Shown here: piece after piece, positions 12,745 to 25,145 of the stretch
How positions within the stretch are numbered: position 1 is the first letter of the stretch
How the letters are laid out: each line of letters begins with the position of its first letter
NCBI GenBank assembly: GCA_905250075.1
Contig: CAJNOP010000087.1
Coordinates: 184,819 to 248,818, forward strand
From: Rotaria sp. Silwood1
Lineage: Eukaryota; Rotifera; Eurotatoria; Philodinida; Philodinidae
Direction: 5' to 3'
Length of the DNA stretch: 64,000 nucleotides
Notes under the pieces: model-generated
Told to the model about the DNA's origin: nothing
The model's database searches: none
What the model saw: the letters and a program-made list of their open reading frames with translations, nothing else
Translations under genes and position numbers: made by a program

Positions 12745-14640
12745 CCCATGTCCTGGAAATCGCTGAAAAATTGTCGATTAATCGCGATATATCGAAACGA
12801 TAATCGTGAGCTGAAACGCGATGAAACGCCAATGTTTAATGATATTTTTAGTGTTTATTACGATAAATCTCGATTTGTTTCCCGATTTTTTACATATTAA
12901 CTATAGCTTTATCGCCAATCTGATCTGATATTAACACGATTTCAGAGAAATTTTATTTATTTTCTTTTAACTCCATTTATTTTTTAAATTTATTTTTATT
13001 TAAAAAACATTTATCATTTTGATCACGCTTAAAGTAAAAGTAAAAAAGAAAACCGAACAAAATTAGATGGCTACCTTTTCATTTTTCACACAATTCTCTC
13101 ATGAAGTCCCACAAAAAAATAGAAGAAAAAGAAAATGTTAGAATACCTATGTACTACGATAGATGACAAAAAGAAACGTAGAAAATATGAATAAACCTTG
13201 AGATACAGAAAGATGGCATCTCGATGCTACGAAAACTATACAAACTGGTTCAGAAATACTAGATTCAAATGAAAGAAGTAAAATATAAGTCAAATCTATA
13301 TATGTATATGCAACACAGTGCCGAACATCATAATCAAAAGTTAATTATAATAATTAAAATAGCTTCAATAATAAAAATATCCAAGTTAAATATATTTTTT
13401 TCCAATAATTAAAACTGTCTAACGATTTTTCAGATGCTGAAATTTTCTTGTAGTGATAATATCGATCATGTTGATTTATTTTCAAAATCATTATCAAAAT
13501 TATTATTATCTAGAAGAGAAAAACGTGGAAGCATATTTTAGAACCTACCAAAAAAAACTATCTGATTTAGTTACATTTTTTCAAAATATTATCTAAGCTT
13601 CCTTTGTTAAGACCAAACACATTTGAGCACCAGTATCCAAATTGTTACCTGTAAATCAGCTCTTAAACGAAATTCAACTTGAAGAGAACCTATAGTACAA
13701 ACAAAAATAGTTACGTAGTGCAGTTGAAATGGCTTATCTCTAATGATTCTAACTCGATCATCTCTATCAATACAAGGTGGATCAATATGAAGAAGTTCTT
13801 TTTCTTCTTGAAATATTCATCGATAGTCTTTAATACGATTTACTTGTATTTTCTTTTTCATCTGAAATTTGAAGAAGACCAATTTTTTTCTCACTACTAG
13901 AGTTGAAAATCGAGAGAAAAAGGTTAGAAAGAAATTTAATACATTTCTATTTACAATATTGTCAGGATTAAAAATTTATGTTGATACTTCAAGTCCTGTC
14001 TTATCACACAATACGATTTGAATCTAAAAGAGAACTAAATATTTGACTAAGATCAGTTTTCTTTACTTTATGATTTCGCATAGCTTTGGCTATTTTTTTT
14101 TGACTGTTTAAAATGAAACTGAATGTTTTTTTTATGTTGATCGAACGAAATATGATTACTATGAGCTCTAGTACCTCGATGTATCAAAAATCATTAAATC
14201 TTGACTAAAAACTTAATTATGTGCGATAGAAGGAATTTATATATATATAGTTGAAATTAGCATCAATATCTGATGCGAGTGAAATTAAACTTTCAACTAT
14301 TATTTCCTTAAGAATACAAAGAATGAGCGAATAATTGCTTTTTGTCTGGATTGTCCAACCAAATGAAAGATATGCTATTGACATCAAATGTACTAATTAG
14401 TTTTTTTTCCATTGTCCATTATGTACACGTCTAAAGCCACAATCTAGGGCACTGAACTTGTATTTTGTGTAGATTTATATCAAAATTTTAATTACTCAAC
14501 AATACATTTACATCCGATTATTTAAAAAATCTGATTAATCGCGCTTAATCATTCCGATTTTTCAGCGATTACGATTAATCGCAATTTTACGTTCATTTTT
14601 CGAGAAATTGCCAAAATCGCGGCGATTTTCACGACATGGG
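12745..14640. mobile_element. Possible TA-flanked element with short inverted ends
   Basis: The left side reads TA then CCCATGTCCTGGAAATCGC. The right side is GCGATTTTCACGACATGGG then TA, giving a 19 bp inverted match with two mismatches. Both ends continue into AT-rich sequence with GATTAATCGCGAT-like palindromic motifs. No transposase frame lies between them. It could instead be two unrelated solo copies of one MITE family in opposite orientation. Confidence 0.35.
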
Positions 14641-14696
14641 TATGTTTAGTGATATTGAAGGAGTTTTACACTCGAAATGACAATGACTGACTAATA

Positions 14697-15040
14697 CCCA
14701 AGCAGACAAAAATTTGGAAAAACGCGCTTCAACGCATAAAAGGGAACTGCAATTATGAGCCATTCACGCTAATTGCTAAAACGCCAGAAACGCTGCTTTT
14801 AGTATGATATTATCACTTTTAGAGCGTTAAAACGATCAAAAACTCGTATTTTAAACCCTATAACAAAAGCGCGTTTAAACGCTAAAAGTATGAGTTTTTG
14901 ATCGTTTTAACGCTCTAAAAGTGATAATATCATGCTAAAAACAGCGTTTCTGGCGCGTTAATAATTAGCGTGAATGGCTCACAATTACGATTCCCTTTTA
15001 TGCGTTTAAACGCGTTTTTCCAAATTTTTGTCTACTTGGG
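14697..15040. mobile_element. Palindromic MITE flanked by TA
   Basis: 344 bp element that is an almost continuous inverted repeat. It starts CCCAAGCAGACAAAAATTTG and ends CAAATTTTTGTCTACTTGGG, with TA at 14695-14696 and 15041-15042. The arms share segments such as AGAGCGTTAAAACGATCAAA. It has no coding capacity. The whole element could fold into one long hairpin. Confidence 0.8.
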
Positions 15041-15347
15041 TAATCCATTCTTTGAAAAAGCAGAGTAGAAAAATCTTTCAGATTTTATGATCAACAGTGT
15101 TGCCATGAACGGACACGGCAGAAAAAGCTCAAGTATGTCATGCTAACAAACTGTCTCTTAAAAAAAACTGCAAATACATGCTTCAATATTCCTTTTATGC
15201 GTGTCCTCTATTTCCATCACATATGATTGGTTATTTGCTATTTCTATAGCAGAGTTGTAGTGTAGTAAAACTATCTATGTAGATATTGAAATTACGTAAA
15301 TTTTACTATCCTTCGCATCCGTGAAAATTAGTATTTCTATTAATTAA

Positions 15348-16321
15348 ATGACACCTAATAAATCTTCGAAACATTCATCTGTAGTTATTACTACTGATGA
15401 TCAAAAGATTAAAAAAGTTTGTTCTTTTTTTTTCTTTATTAAACATACTTATTTTTAAATAATTTTACTTTATAGAAAAAGACAATTTTAAAAACAAATG
15501 ATAATGTTCTAAAAAATACAAGTAAAAAGAAAAAACAAAAAACAAAAAAAATCTTACCAGATGAAGTTTGTTATTCTAATTATTTTAAAAAGAAACTAAA
15601 TCTTTTCTTTTTTTTTTATTATTGATTTCAGACATCTTTGTCTAAACAGCAAACTTCACAAGATACTCAAACATCTATTAATCCAATGAATATTGAACAA
15701 AAACAACAAAATTCATCAACTGATAATCTTGTTATATTACTCACACAAGGACTACAAAATAATGATTCAAGTTTACTTGATGTAAGTAAACAAAACAATA
15801 ATTTGTCATGTGATAAAAATTCAAAACTTCTACAAATGTTTTCTCAATCTTTTCTTTTGCTCTTTTCGATAGAATGTACTAAGTCATCAATTTTAGCAAA
15901 GGAAAGTAATTTTTTCTCTTCTTTCTATCGAACTAATTAAAGATTTCTGTTGAATCTCGACATTAAAAAAATTGAACTTTAAAAATTAGTTTTTTGAACA
16001 GAAAATCTTTTTGTGAAAAATCAGAACAAATCTTTAATTCGTTCGACAGAAAGAAGAGGAAAAAAAATCTTCAATAATTTGTTACTAGAAATTGCTTTTT
16101 TATTGAAATTTGATCTTTGGATGAAATTTTCTTGTGAATCTTCCGAAGAAAAAGTTAGCAATTCGATGAGTTCTATCGAGCTGAACAAAATAAATTCTAG
16201 ACAAAAAATTGTGCAATTCCATCACCTTACAATGAATTTTCTCTCTGTCTCTCTCTTTATTATTTTTTTAAATATTAACGTTTTGAATCGATTGTAAACT
16301 ATTCTTTTTTATGCTTGAACG

Positions 16322-16356
<35 letters not shown>

Positions 16357-19300
16357 GAGATGAATCAAATTCTTTTGCACCTTGACTTTTAAGATAAGTA
16401 AATACATCTCGTGAACCTGTTTCACGTGCCCATTTAAGTGGTGAATGTCCTTGACAATCCGTTGTATTAAGATTTGCACCACGATTTACAAGTAAACGAA
16501 CAAGTTCAATATCATTATGTGCTGATGCAACATGTAATGGTGTCCAACCAGATCCATCTTTTGTATTTAATTCAGCTTTATGTTTTAATAAAAGACGAAC
16601 AATATCTTGATGACCTTTAGTAAATAAAAAACAAAAAAAAGAAAATTCGCTACTTATCTGTTATCTTATTATGTTAAATATAACTTACCAAGATCAACAG
16701 CACGATGAAGAGCAGTTATACCATCATTATTAACAATATTTACATCGATATCATATTTAATAAGTAATTCTATACATGATACAGCATGAACTTTAACAGC
16801 TTCATGCAAACATGTTTCTCCCATAACATCTTTATTATTAATAAATTTTTCTCGTACCTCATTATCAACTGTATCAATAATATTTTCAAGTAAATATCTT
16901 ACAACATTATATGATTGACTAGTAATAGCATGATAAAGAACATTTCGTCCTTTATAATCTTGACGAAATACATATGCACCTGATTCAATTAATAATTGAC
17001 ATATTGTTTTATTTCCATAAAATGCAGCATACATTAATAATGTTACTCCTTCATCAGGATCACATAAATTTGATAAATTAGCTGTTTGTTCTGGTGATGA
17101 ACATGAACGTAATTGTCGTTCTAATTCTTCACTATTATCCGTACATATTAATGTAAAAAATTTATTAAATTTAGCTGATTGTGATTGACCCATTGAAATA
17201 AAAAATGAAACAGAAATGTCTAAACAAAAAGATAAAAGATCTTTTTTTTATATTTCTATATAAAATATTGTATCAAAGTATTGTTATATTTCATCATAGA
17301 TATCATTACACGCTTGATTGATCCTTTATTTTTATACATCAAGGATTAAAATAAAGAAAAGACGTAGATATAATGAATCATGTTTTTTTCTTCTTAGGAA
17401 GCACTGTGTTATCGAAATGATAAAATTATTGAACAAACAGTACGAATAATTCCTAACTCACTCTTTTTACCATTAATTGATTGTTTAAACAAATATCTTT
17501 ATCAAAATGCAGAAAAGTAATATAAACTAAATTTTCAAAATTAGAAAAACAAAATGATATAATTATTATTTTAGAGGTTATGTTGCATCGAGATGGTTAC
17601 GAGCTTTACTAAATATTCATTCATCGTACCTTATGACGGTAAACCAAAAAAGAAAGTATTTTATACATATGAAAAAAAAAATATATATAAAAACTTTTTA
17701 GTATCCCGATATTATGGAACGTCTTAGTCCTGTATATGAACTTATCGAATCACATACAAAAATTTATCCAAAATTAGCTCGACTTCATGGAAAAGTCTTA
17801 CTTATTGCTTCACAAGTAATCTATATATATATAATTTTGATTAATACTATCTATTAATGACAGGAGAACACTAAATAGATCATAGAAACATACGACTGAG
17901 TAATTTTCAGTAACAAAAAAAAGCAATTGGATATTGTTTCATATGACATGTGCATTATCAAGTAAATAAAAATAAATCAAGCATAGCTAATCGACAATTA
18001 AAGAAATATTTTTCTAACAAACGATAAGCATTATCTTTTAGTTAAGATATATATAAAAAAAAATAGCTAAACTAATTACTAGAATTAAGGTATCCTATTC
18101 GACTCTATTATAAATAAAAGCATAACGACCTATGGTACTTATCAATATTATATGACATAACATTATTATACCGTATTGAAAGTTCAAGGACACACTCTCT
18201 TTGTATATAATAATAGTACAAACAGTATTCTTTATTTTATCGCTCTTCAGTTGATATGATGATACTAAACTTTCGATGAAAATTATTCAGTTTTGTTTTA
18301 AATTTTTGGTTCGATATAATAAAAAAAAAATACGCAATACACTTTCTAGTTAGCTAAACATTATTCATGAACGTATATGTACTATTGTTATTGACTAGAT
18401 TTTACATTTGAAAAAAACCTGAAAGATTATCTAAACGATTTCGCGACGATCAAGACCTGATAGATCTGTAACTGAGACAACATTTGAAAATATCGAATAA
18501 GTTCATTACATTTATAAGTTCTTTTATTTATGATAAGACTAATGGATGAGCCGAAAATTTTGAGATCAAATATTTTTTTCGTTTTTCAATTGAGTAAGAT
18601 AGTAAAAATTTTTTCAAAACGTCATGCAGTTCAACGAAAGAAAATGAGACTTGAACAAAGTTGGCATCTACATGCCAAAAATATGAAATTGCTGAAAAAC
18701 TTTATTTTTGAATTTTCAAAGATTTTCTCATAGCTTCAAATCTACATTCGAACAAACGTTTTTCATAGAGTTTATTATTCTGCGGGTTTCTTTTTACAGT
18801 GATGAATCGTTTTTAACGTCTCTGCGGTACAAAGGGAATAGTGTATGCGAAAATGATTCAGTAACAATTACTTTAATATTTGCTGTTTCTTAGTCGACAA
18901 CCGAACTGTCGAACATATAAGTGTACAGAATAGATGAAGTATTAAAAAAAAAGGTAATGAATCTCTAAGAGAGAAGATATAAGAAGTCACGCGGATCGTA
19001 CAAGATGTTTTAACTTCACTGACTCATGATTTTGAGTATTTTAATGGAGTGAATATATATTTAATTTCATTGAATTATTCTATCTAGATTAATAATCATA
19101 ACCAGGGATTATCAAATAGTAATGATAAACTTTCAACACAAGCATCATTAATTTTCGAAGGTAAATTTCTTCAATTAGAAATTCAATTTTGATTTGGTTT
19201 TTTTATTTTTTATTAAAGATGTATCCGATAACGATATTGATGATGATCAAACACAAGATGAACTTATACCAAGTCCATCTGAATATGATGATTATTCTGG

Positions 19301-19479
19301 TTTATCTGATGATCTTGATCTTGGTATAGAAAATGATGATAATGAAGAAATAAACGAAACTGATTCCGATGTAAGTTATTTTTTCATCGATAATAAAAAA
19401 AACTCTTTTCTTTTTTTTGCTTCATTAGATTAACTTTCAACAGGATGGCTATTCAAATACTGATGATGATACATCCTAA
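15348..19479 (+). CDS. WDR43/Utp5-type Utp12-domain protein lacking a WD40 propeller, 288 aa, nine exons
   Basis: WDR43 is a t-UTP component of the small-subunit processome in the nucleolus, needed for pre-rRNA transcription and early 18S processing. Exons are 15348-15416, 15476-15565, 15632-15781, 17398-17516, 17575-17638, 17702-17815, 19088-19160, 19219-19370 and 19444-19479; all junctions are GT-AG and the sum is 289 codons with the stop. A Lys-rich start (residues about 20-53) precedes the Utp12 domain (about 84-205; NLVILLTQGLQNNDSSLLD, RGYVASRWLRALL, LARLHGKVLLIASQ). A strongly acidic Asp/Glu tail follows, as in WDR43. Human WDR43 is about 677 aa with N-terminal WD40 repeats; none is visible in the 4 kb upstream. 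Intron 3 (1616 bp) contains an antisense ankyrin gene. It converges on COQ9, 164 bp between stops. It may be a split or truncated paralogue, or the 5' exons may be misplaced. Confidence 0.85.
16268..17193 (-). CDS. Ankyrin-repeat protein, 283 aa, two exons, nested in an intron of the opposite strand
   Basis: Exon 1 is 17193-16689 and exon 2 is 16614-16268; the 74 bp intron is GT-AG and restores a Gly codon. The protein starts MGQSQSAKFN. The MGQ start with Ser at position 6 could be an N-myristoylation signal, which is inference. About five to six ankyrin repeats follow (GVTLLMYAAFYGNKTICQLL, GRNVLYHAI, GETCLHEAVKVHA, GITALHRAVDLGHQDIVRLL, GWTPLHVASAHNDIELVRLL, GHSPLKWARETG). A polyglutamine tract encoded by a CAA repeat (16321-16357) lies near the C-terminus. 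Ankyrin repeats mediate protein contacts, so the partner and function are unknown. The gene lies wholly inside intron 3 of the WDR43-like gene on the other strand. Confidence 0.9.
16321..16357 (-). repeat. CAA trinucleotide repeat encoding polyglutamine
   Basis: About 12 uninterrupted GTT units on the plus strand read as CAA (Gln) in the ankyrin gene near its C-terminus. Such a tract is likely to vary in length between alleles. Confidence 0.9.
17816..19087 (+). other. Long intron of the WDR43-like gene
   Basis: 1272 bp between exons 6 and 7 with no recognisable gene or element on either strand. Confidence 0.6.
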
Positions 19480-19643
19480 TTCTTACTTGTTTTTTTGTAT
19501 TATTATTATCGAAAGTTTTATATAAAAAAATAAAAAAATAAAGATTTATTTTTTATGAGTGCTATTTATTTAAGTATTTTTTATGTGCTATACAGAATAA
19601 TCAATATCGCTGAAATAATAAATCTACACAATGCAGGTTTAAT

Positions 19644-22600
19644 TTAACGACGAGAAGTTAAATTACGAATCTAACAAACAAAAAAAAAAAATATATATAA
19701 AATGATTAATTATAAAAAGAAAATTTTATTTACATACCACTGAAAAAAGTCCAGTGGCAATTTGGGCTGTATCCGATAGAGAGTTTGATACCTGAAATCG
19801 AATAAAAAACTGTTTAAAACATGATGAAACAAAAAAAATAAGAATAATGTTTAACCGTATTTCGAAATGAACCAAGAGTTTGAAAATCATTAAATCGTCT
19901 TTCTAAAAAGTTTATTGTATCAGTTTTATTTTGAGATTGATCTTGAATCATATAAATTTCTGCACTTTGATAAATAGTTGCTAGTATAAGTCGTTTTGAA
20001 TACCAATTCGTCTATATCAATAAAATAAACAGAACAAGAATAATAGAAAATAAATATGAATATCATTATTTACATCTGTTGATGTATCACCAATACTATG
20101 CCAAGCTTCACTTGATAAATCTAATAGATTTTTCCAACTACGCATTGCATTTTGTGGCAATGCTCCTTGTGCTAATGCCTATGAAATAGAAAAAAAATGA
20201 AAATTAATTACGAACTCATGTTGATAAAGCATTTGCGAGTGTTCGCATCGTTTTGAATTGATATTTTCATCATAAGTAGGCATTCGTATGCTATAAAAAG
20301 CTTTTAAAGAGTTTGTATTCATGAGTATTGCTAGCCGAGAGACTTTAAATTTTTTTTTCGTGAATGTGCTTAACAATAACTAGATCTCTTAATGTTCTTT
20401 TCTTCAGTATCATTTTCATTAGAACATGAGTGGTTCATGAGTTTCATCTTCAACATATAGTAGTTGTCAATAGGTCCGCTACTACGTAAAAAAACATCTA
20501 AACTAGACTAGAGCAGGATCAGTCATTTTTTGATTTCAGTTGGATTTTAGAATTACTAGGAAATCTTGTATCGTTTGGTTCCCTCATTCGAAAATTGTCT
20601 CTATCCTTGATAAAAACTTCATATTAAATGGTTATAGTTTGTCTGATTTATGAAGTTCTTTTGGTGAGTACAATAAGTAATGAAGATAAATATGATTTCT
20701 ATTTACTAATATCTACTTATTCGATTAAATATATAATGTACCTGATTCCATGTATTAGCATACGGTATAACAAGACCAAGTCGATATTTAAGACCTTCAA
20801 TAAGTAAACGACTTCCTCGTATATCTCCTCTAGACATAATAAAGAAAATAATTTTTAGTAATTTATTCTTTGTTTTTTTTTTTTTAATAATCTTACTTCT
20901 TTCCTTGTTCTTTCATATAAGCTGACATTTGAGAATTTGCATCACGCATAAAATATTCAACAAGATCATAACCATTACCAAATAATCCTTCAATTGTTGA
21001 TGGTTGATTATTAGCACGTATACCTGTATTAATTACAACTCGATATATATATATATGTGTTGACGTCTAAATTAAGATTATATCTAATCTTGGATCTAAC
21101 GAGGGAACCGTTCCAACTGATAAATCGCTTTTTTAATGAAAGCTGGTGGGTTATAGGTTATCGACTATGCTGATTCCGAATATGAGTATGAGGAGTGCCC
21201 TTAGGCCTTCATAGGGTGGGTTTCTGGAAAACCAGGTCTTCAGAAAACTAATTTAAATGAAATTTTTGTTTTTGATCTGCTCAGATTATAGAGCACATTG
21301 AGTTGCCTATAAATCAATAGTTTTTCCTGCTTTGCATGGATTGTCTTGAATAAACAACATTAAACTTCCCTATTTGTACAGTGAAATGCTAGTAATATGC
21401 ATCTACTATGTGAATTCCATTGACTGTATGTCATCGTAAAATCTATTTGAAACAAAAGAAAATATCGATTAATAGACAACTTGATGTGCTTTATAACCTG
21501 AGCAGGTCAAAAACAAAAATTTAGTTTAAAGTTGGTTTTCTAGAGATCTGGTTTTCTAGAAAACCATCCTATAAAGGCCTAAGGGCACTCCTCATACTCA
21601 TATTCGAAATCAGCATAGTCGATAACCTATAACCCACCAGCTTTCATTAAAAAAGCGATTTATCAGTTGGAACGGTTCCCTCGTAAGATTGATCGAGGAC
21701 AAGATACAATCTCAGTTTGAACGCAAATATATAGATAGAAACAGAAAACAACAACAACAACAACGAACCAGCTCGAATAGCGTCCATTGTCCAACCATGT
21801 TCATGAACATATTTTAATGATTCACGTAATATATCATCACGTAAATCACTTTCACGTTGAATAGGTATTTCAGTAGTCATATTCGTAGAAGTCGTAGTAC
21901 TACAAAAATCATTCAAAGATTTTATTTTTTATTTTAATATATGAAAATATATTTAACCTTGTTTTATCGATTTTCTTAGTATCAAATGGATCTTCTTTTG
22001 GATGTTTTTTTGTTGATGCTAATGTATCTTGACCACCGAACACTTTCGATTGATTTGTAGTTTCATATATTGTTGTATCTGGAGTTACTGGTGGAATACT
22101 ACTTGTAAATTGTGCTGTTGGTGATGATGCATTTGAATAAAGTTCAGTTGAAGAAATTTTCGGTGCAAATACAGTATCTGTTGTTGATGATGTTGTTAAT
22201 GGTGTATTTGGTGCAAATGGTTCAAATGCTGAAGCAGCAGCAACTTCAGCTAATTGAGCTGGTGTAACTTCAGGTTGTAAAACATGAGTTCGAAGAGGAT
22301 CAGCAATATTTAATTCACCTTGTTTTGTATGAACTGTTGTTTCATGTACTGTTTGACCACCTTCCGTTGATCTTGGAATAAATGTTGTTGCAGCAGCACC
22401 CAATGGAGCAACATGTACTGAACCTGCATTTTGAACAGACCTTGAAAAAAGAGTTTAATACGAGATATATATTTATTTTCAAGATTAATAATAAATAATT
22501 ATTTAATTTACCAAACTTTTCCACTACCAGTTAATGTTGGTATAGTTTTCGGTAGTGTATCAATTGTTTCTGGTGATTGTCCGCCTTGAAGGTCATCCGG

Positions 22601-22816
22601 TATATGTGTTTCCTCCTTAGCTGTTGATGGTTTAAAAAGATCTGTATTAACATTGATATCTTTTTCATTTTTATTAGTATTTGATAAACATCGTTTTAAT
22701 AATAAAATATTGATATTTGAAAAAGTTGAAGGATTATTATTTGAATGATATAAATTCACAACTCGATATAATCGAGATGTTCCATCTAGATAATATGAAT
22801 TTAGTAAATTCAACAA
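19644..22816 (-). CDS. COQ9: Ubiquinone biosynthesis protein COQ9, 491 aa, nine exons
   Basis: COQ9 is a mitochondrial lipid-binding protein of the coenzyme Q synthome that partners COQ7. Exons on the minus strand are 22816-22512, 22440-21958, 21899-21769, 21023-20897, 20829-20742, 20178-20074, 20011-19856, 19791-19738 and 19670-19644; all junctions are GT-AG and total 492 codons. The conserved TetR-like COQ9 region covers about residues 284-491: LRESLKYVHEHGWTMDAIRAG, GLFGNGYDLVEYFMRDANSQ, LVIPYANTWNQALAQGALPQ, the helix around LDLSSEAWHSIGDTSTDTNW, YQSAEIYMIQDQS and a C-terminal NLTSRR end like animal COQ9. The N-terminal 283 residues are Thr/Ser/Pro-rich and much longer than the presequence of usual COQ9 (about 310-320 aa in total); the first part could act as a mitochondrial presequence. 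Intron 3 (745 bp) hosts a foldback element. It is divergent from the PX gene (404 bp between starts). Confidence 0.92.
21100..21683. mobile_element. Foldback MITE inside COQ9 intron 3
   Basis: 584 bp element with roughly 200 bp inverted arms. It starts CGAGGGAACCGTTCCAACTG and ends with the complement. TAA lies on both sides (21097-21099 and 21684-21686), suggesting a 3 bp duplication as in PIF/Harbinger elements. It fills most of the intron and leaves both splice sites intact. Confidence 0.75.
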
Positions 22817-23220
22817 ATAAATCTTTTCACTAAAATTAATACAAACTGCGAAAATATATTAGACGTTGCATTTATATATATTTAAGTAGACTTTTTTAAA
22901 CTTGAAATGAGGTCGAACAGTATATGTATATATATAGTAGTTGTATGAATGTATCGCTACAATCAATGTTAAAATTTTAAGAAATAATTTAGAAAAGAAT
23001 TTCAAAATTTTAATAATTAAAATATTGAAAAAATAAAAATCTTTATTTGATTTTGTTTCATATAGTTCAATGTGGTACAATTCAATATTTTTATTCGTTG
23101 ATTCATAGAACCACTTAGAAATTAGTTTAATTCAATACTTATCTACCTGCCTACTACCTTGCCACGATACTATATATATATTTGCTTATTATTCATATGT
23201 ATATTTAAGAATAAAAATCA
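22817..23220. promoter_or_regulatory. Shared divergent upstream region of COQ9 and the PX gene
   Basis: 404 bp separate the two start codons on opposite strands, so both core promoters must lie here or overlap the first exons. It is very AT-rich. ATATATATA tracts occur at about 22928 and 23171, but no definite TATA box can be assigned. Confidence 0.4.
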
Positions 23221-25145
23221 ATGGCATCATTAACAAAAGACGATGAATTATGTTCATTTGATGTACCCGAAACAGCACGTCATCCGAGTGGTCATACAAT
23301 TTATAAAATTGTATTACAAATAACACCAAAAGAATTAACAGAAAATAGTTATCAAGTATGTATCAGTTAAAATTTAGAATGTAAAACACCTTGAAAAGAA
23401 AACAAAAGACTTTAAAGTGTTTAACATGCAATCGTTTTGTATTACATAATAGAATTTTCTATCGGTCACGTTTGTTCCTCTGGTCTCATATATATATATA
23501 TACATATGTCATAATAATCTTACTCGAGTATGCGTACACGTATATTCTTCTTTCTTGTATATTGTACTTTTCAATAGATTTTATTGTTTTGCAATCAAGT
23601 AAACTGATTTATATGAAAAAGATATGCTCGATGTGATAATTGAAATTTTTCTGCTTGTTAGAAAAAAAATTATGTGTGAACTATAAATTCTATATGACAT
23701 ATATTTTTATTTTTATTCATTGAAATTTTATTTCGCATAGTGAATACATAAACGTATCATTTTTTGAAATTAGCTGTAAAAATATCATGAAAAATTTTTG
23801 ATTCAGATTTATAACAAATGTCATATAGATGCAAGGAACTATTAAAATTATTAGACAATTTTGTAAAGGCAATATTTCTGTATGTTTTAAGCCTTTTTAC
23901 TGCCGAAGTAAGAAGATTATACGCATTATTTCGCAAAGATGGAATTTTTCTGCAATTTATCTTCGAGATTTATTAGTTTCTTGAGAATGTAAATCGTTTG
24001 AACAGTGAAAGAGATATCTATGTTTGTATTTTGAGCGATGATATATGATTAAACACTTACAAAATATAATTAATCTCAAATTGAAAACAATTCTTTCATT
24101 TTCAGGATCGTATCGATATCATTAATCTAGATTTTCTTTTTTTGTTCATGTGAAATCATTGGTTCTAATAAAGCTTTTAGTAAGAAGGTCCTATTACATA
24201 TGGGTTTATATTGAAAATGAAGTCATTCGAGGAACATCATTTTTTATGCTATAAAACACGATCTAAAAGAAGTGCTGTAGTTGGAAGGATGAAAATTTGT
24301 AAACTTCACAAACTATGGCAAACACTTTAGTAGTATTCCCCTTTTACGCGTTACATGTCAAGACAGATATTGATATATATTGTTACTTCAAACAGAAAGT
24401 TTCTATGAATGAGTCAAAAATCAAAGGATGATTGTTCTCTAAATTTACTAATATATGTTAATTTGTATAGCTTATATATTGGAAACGATATAATGATATT
24501 CGAAAATTGTACGATGTTCTTCAGCGTTATCATCAAGCAGTGTTTCGTCCCGGTAAATTTCCTGATTTTCCAGATAAATCACGATTTATGGGTATTTATT
24601 GATATACAAAAAAGAAAGAAAATTTTATATATATAAAAAAAAACTTTTAGAACGTTTTGATCCAGCTATTGTTGAAGCAAGACGTGTTGCAACAAAAACT
24701 TTTCTTAATTATGTTTTACAACATTTGTATTTACGTACACATGAAGCTTATTTAAATTTTTTTCAGGTAAATTATATTTTAATTTTTTTTTTTGCAATCA
24801 TTTATTTATGTTGATACAGTTTAGAAAGGTGAAAAAGTTCTTTTACCTGATGTTCAAACAGATACATTACAACCTGAAATAGTCAATACACATTTACAAA
24901 CACCTACTAATATCATGCCGATTTCATCAACAATTACAACAAATGAACCAGTAATAGAATCAAAAACTGAAGAACTTTTATTTACAAATGATGAAGAAGA
25001 AAAAATAGAACATGTAACTAATACATGTGCTAAAATACTTGACGATCTTAATGATCTTCAATTTGAACAACAAGAACAAATCAATCAAGAAAAAGAAGAA
25101 TTTGATGTAATTCAACAAGAAGTTAATGAAGCTGCAAGTAAATAA
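23221..25145 (+). CDS. PX-domain sorting nexin, SNX15-like, 230 aa, four exons
   Basis: PX domains bind phosphatidylinositol 3-phosphate on endosomes, and SNX15-type proteins act in endosomal trafficking. Exons are 23221-23355, 24471-24591, 24651-24766 and 24825-25145; all junctions are GT-AG and total 231 codons. The PX domain covers about residues 8-124. It contains the conserved basic motif WKRYNDIRKLY (the RRYSDF position), a PGKFPDFPDKSRFMG loop and the ERFDPAIVEARRVATKTFL helix followed by LNFF. The C-terminal 107 residues are acidic and end in a Glu/Gln-rich, probably coiled-coil segment. No MIT domain is seen, unlike SNX15, so the protein could also be compared with RPS6KC1 or SNX20/21. 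Intron 1 (1115 bp) is long and otherwise featureless. It is divergently paired with COQ9. Confidence 0.85.

Larger units (their letters stand above)
11055..15347. other. Intergenic stretch with inverted-repeat elements
   Basis: No coding sequence could be supported. The stretch holds a palindromic MITE (14697-15040) and a possible larger TA-flanked element (12745-14640). The rest is AT-rich sequence with no visible structure. Confidence 0.55.
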
